From: Brachynemurus nebulosus | Lineage: Eukaryota; Arthropoda; Insecta; Neuroptera; Myrmeleontidae | Assembly: GCA_035578155.1 (NCBI GenBank) | Contig: JAPWDM010000035.1 | Span: 667,001-731,000, forward strand | Reading direction: 5' to 3' | Length of the DNA: 64,000 nt | Shown here: positions 62,848 to 64,000 of the stretch, piece by piece | Position numbering within the stretch: position 1 is the stretch's first letter | How the letters are laid out: every line of letters starts with the position of its first letter | Made by a program: the position numbers and the translations under genes | The notes under the pieces: model-generated | Told to the model about the DNA's origin: nothing | The model's input: the letters and a program-made list of their open reading frames with translations, nothing else | Databases searched by the model: none

Positions 62848-63465
62848 ACAGGTGGTCCAGAATTATGAATGGTAATTGCTAGAGCTGATAGTATGTTCAA
62901 AAATAGTGGTACCTTTTCATGCATACTTTTTTTAAAACTCAATAATAAGGGATATACAACCCTGGAAGGGGTGAAACGAAAACCATTGTTTCCTACAAGG
63001 AATGTCACGGGAGTGTACTCCTCCGATTTTGTTTATTCTTCGATATGTTGTAGAACATTGAAAATTAAGACACGTATTTTTTTCTAGCGGCTGTAAAACG
63101 GTTTGAAGGGGTGAAATCAGCCTTCAAAAATTGGGGTAAAAATTTAATTTTTCAAATATCTTGAAAACGGTAAGAGATAGAGCAAAAGTTTAAATTGGCA
63201 ATATTGCTCTTTCTTAAGGAGCTATCTACTGATATGCAACTTGTTTAGATTACATCAACAGGGGTGGTTTGAGGTTAAAATTTAGGGGTTAATTTTGCGA
63301 AAAAAGGGTAAAAAATACAATATATTAAAATTTTATTTACAGATTTCAAATTTACATGAAAAAAGCTAATTGACCTGTTTTGGCTCAATTTCATATTAAG
63401 TTTTGGGGTAACTAACTAGAGGATGGTTGTGTTGATATAATCATTCTATTTGAGTAATTCAGGAT
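62848..63465 (+). repeat. Dispersed repeat family B copy, right end of window
   Basis: 62848-63000 matches the arms at 22433 and 23128 ('ggtccagaattatgaatggtaa', 'gctagagctgatagta'); 63086-63465 matches 598-975. It therefore links the two partial forms and is the best guide to the family. A G run of about 18 lies just after it at 63508. Confidence 0.8.
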
Positions 63466-63664
63466 ATTTTCGAATTCAAAATTCAGTTTGATCAACATTG
63501 GAGAGTGGGGGGGGGGGGGGGGGTTAAAATGATTTATTTTCATAATAATACAAGAGTGTGGGCATAATGAATTTAAAGAAACAAATGAATTAACTACTAT
63601 CATTTATCACAAATGCAATATACATGTAAGTAATATAAAAAATATTATTGATGTAATTTTTTAG

Positions 63665-63960
63665 TTTATTTATAAAATTGGAATTTTGGACTTTTTTGGA
63701 AAGAAAAAATGTCATCAAAATAGCTTTCCAGTTCACTGTTCAAGGTTCCTTTTTAATATTTAGCAATAAAACAGAGAAGCTATTGGCGGATAAGCATGGG
63801 TAGGAATCGCCCCAAACGAATTGTGTCGGTTTTTTTTCCTTGTAACTGCTATCGACATAAAATTGCAATTCACTGAGATTCAGCCCTAAAAACTTAAACC
63901 CTTTTTTTAAAGTCCCGATCAGTTGAACACTCATCATCATTTTTGAAACCACCAAAATGT
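63665..63960 (-). repeat. Dispersed repeat family A fragment
   Basis: On the - strand it follows the 48835/50470 copies: 'ttttgaaaccaccaaaatg' region, 'gatcagttgaacactcatc', 'cctacccatgcttatccgcc', 'ttaaaaaggaacctt' and 'tttctttccaaaaaagtcc'. The extreme 5' end is cut by the window edge. Confidence 0.75.
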
Positions 63961-64000
63961 CAATTCTCCTGTAGCCTTTAAATCACATTTAGATATATAT

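Overview
The window looks like nuclear DNA of an insect: it is AT-rich, has spliced gene structure, and is crowded with Ty3/gypsy elements carrying an env gene (errantivirus type), a Penelope-like element, Tc1/mariner, hAT, piggyBac/Kolobok-type cut-and-paste elements and many small inverted-repeat elements. The insect order cannot be told from the sequence; a hemipteran is a guess only. No prokaryotic gene organisation, rRNA, tRNA or CRISPR array was seen.

Layout. 1-13.8 kb: dispersed repeats and seven or more inverted-repeat elements, including an 822-bp hAT-type element with a clean 8-bp target duplication (5406-6227), a Tc1-type element with a transposase remnant (10018-10637) and a Penelope-like element (11526-12900) that ends near a hammerhead-ribozyme-like motif. 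15.4-21.1 kb: a decayed, 5'-truncated errantivirus-like element on the + strand whose reverse-transcriptase catalytic region is deleted. 21.1-27.2 kb: dispersed repeats with long (TA)n arrays. 27174-34808: a complete-length errantivirus-like element on the - strand with both LTRs, PPT, tRNA-Ser-type PBS, gag, protease, RT/RNase H, integrase and env, broken by at least one nonsense codon and several frameshifts. It sits inside a (TA)n array of an older repeat. 34946-43932: a roughly 9-kb foldback structure whose arms are built of ~180-bp subrepeats and into which at least four other elements have jumped. 44.1-61.6 kb: the only host gene recognised, two exons of a small two-pass membrane protein split by a 16.4-kb intron. 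The intron holds foldbacks, (TA)n arrays, a hAT-like palindromic element and a 120-bp-period satellite. 61.6-64 kb: a hairpin just past the gene, then repeats that also occur at the left end of the window.

The window is mainly a record of nested transposition around one gene. (TA)n arrays lie at the same position within several dispersed repeat families and in one case served as the landing site of the retroviral element. The most distinctive signals are a five-copy motif array in the 5' leader of the errantivirus-like element (compare the Su(Hw) array in the leader of Drosophila gypsy), the ribozyme-like motif behind the Penelope-like ORF, the strictly 120-bp satellite in the intron, and the giant nested foldback. 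All element classifications rest on visible motifs, termini and target duplications; no database search was possible.
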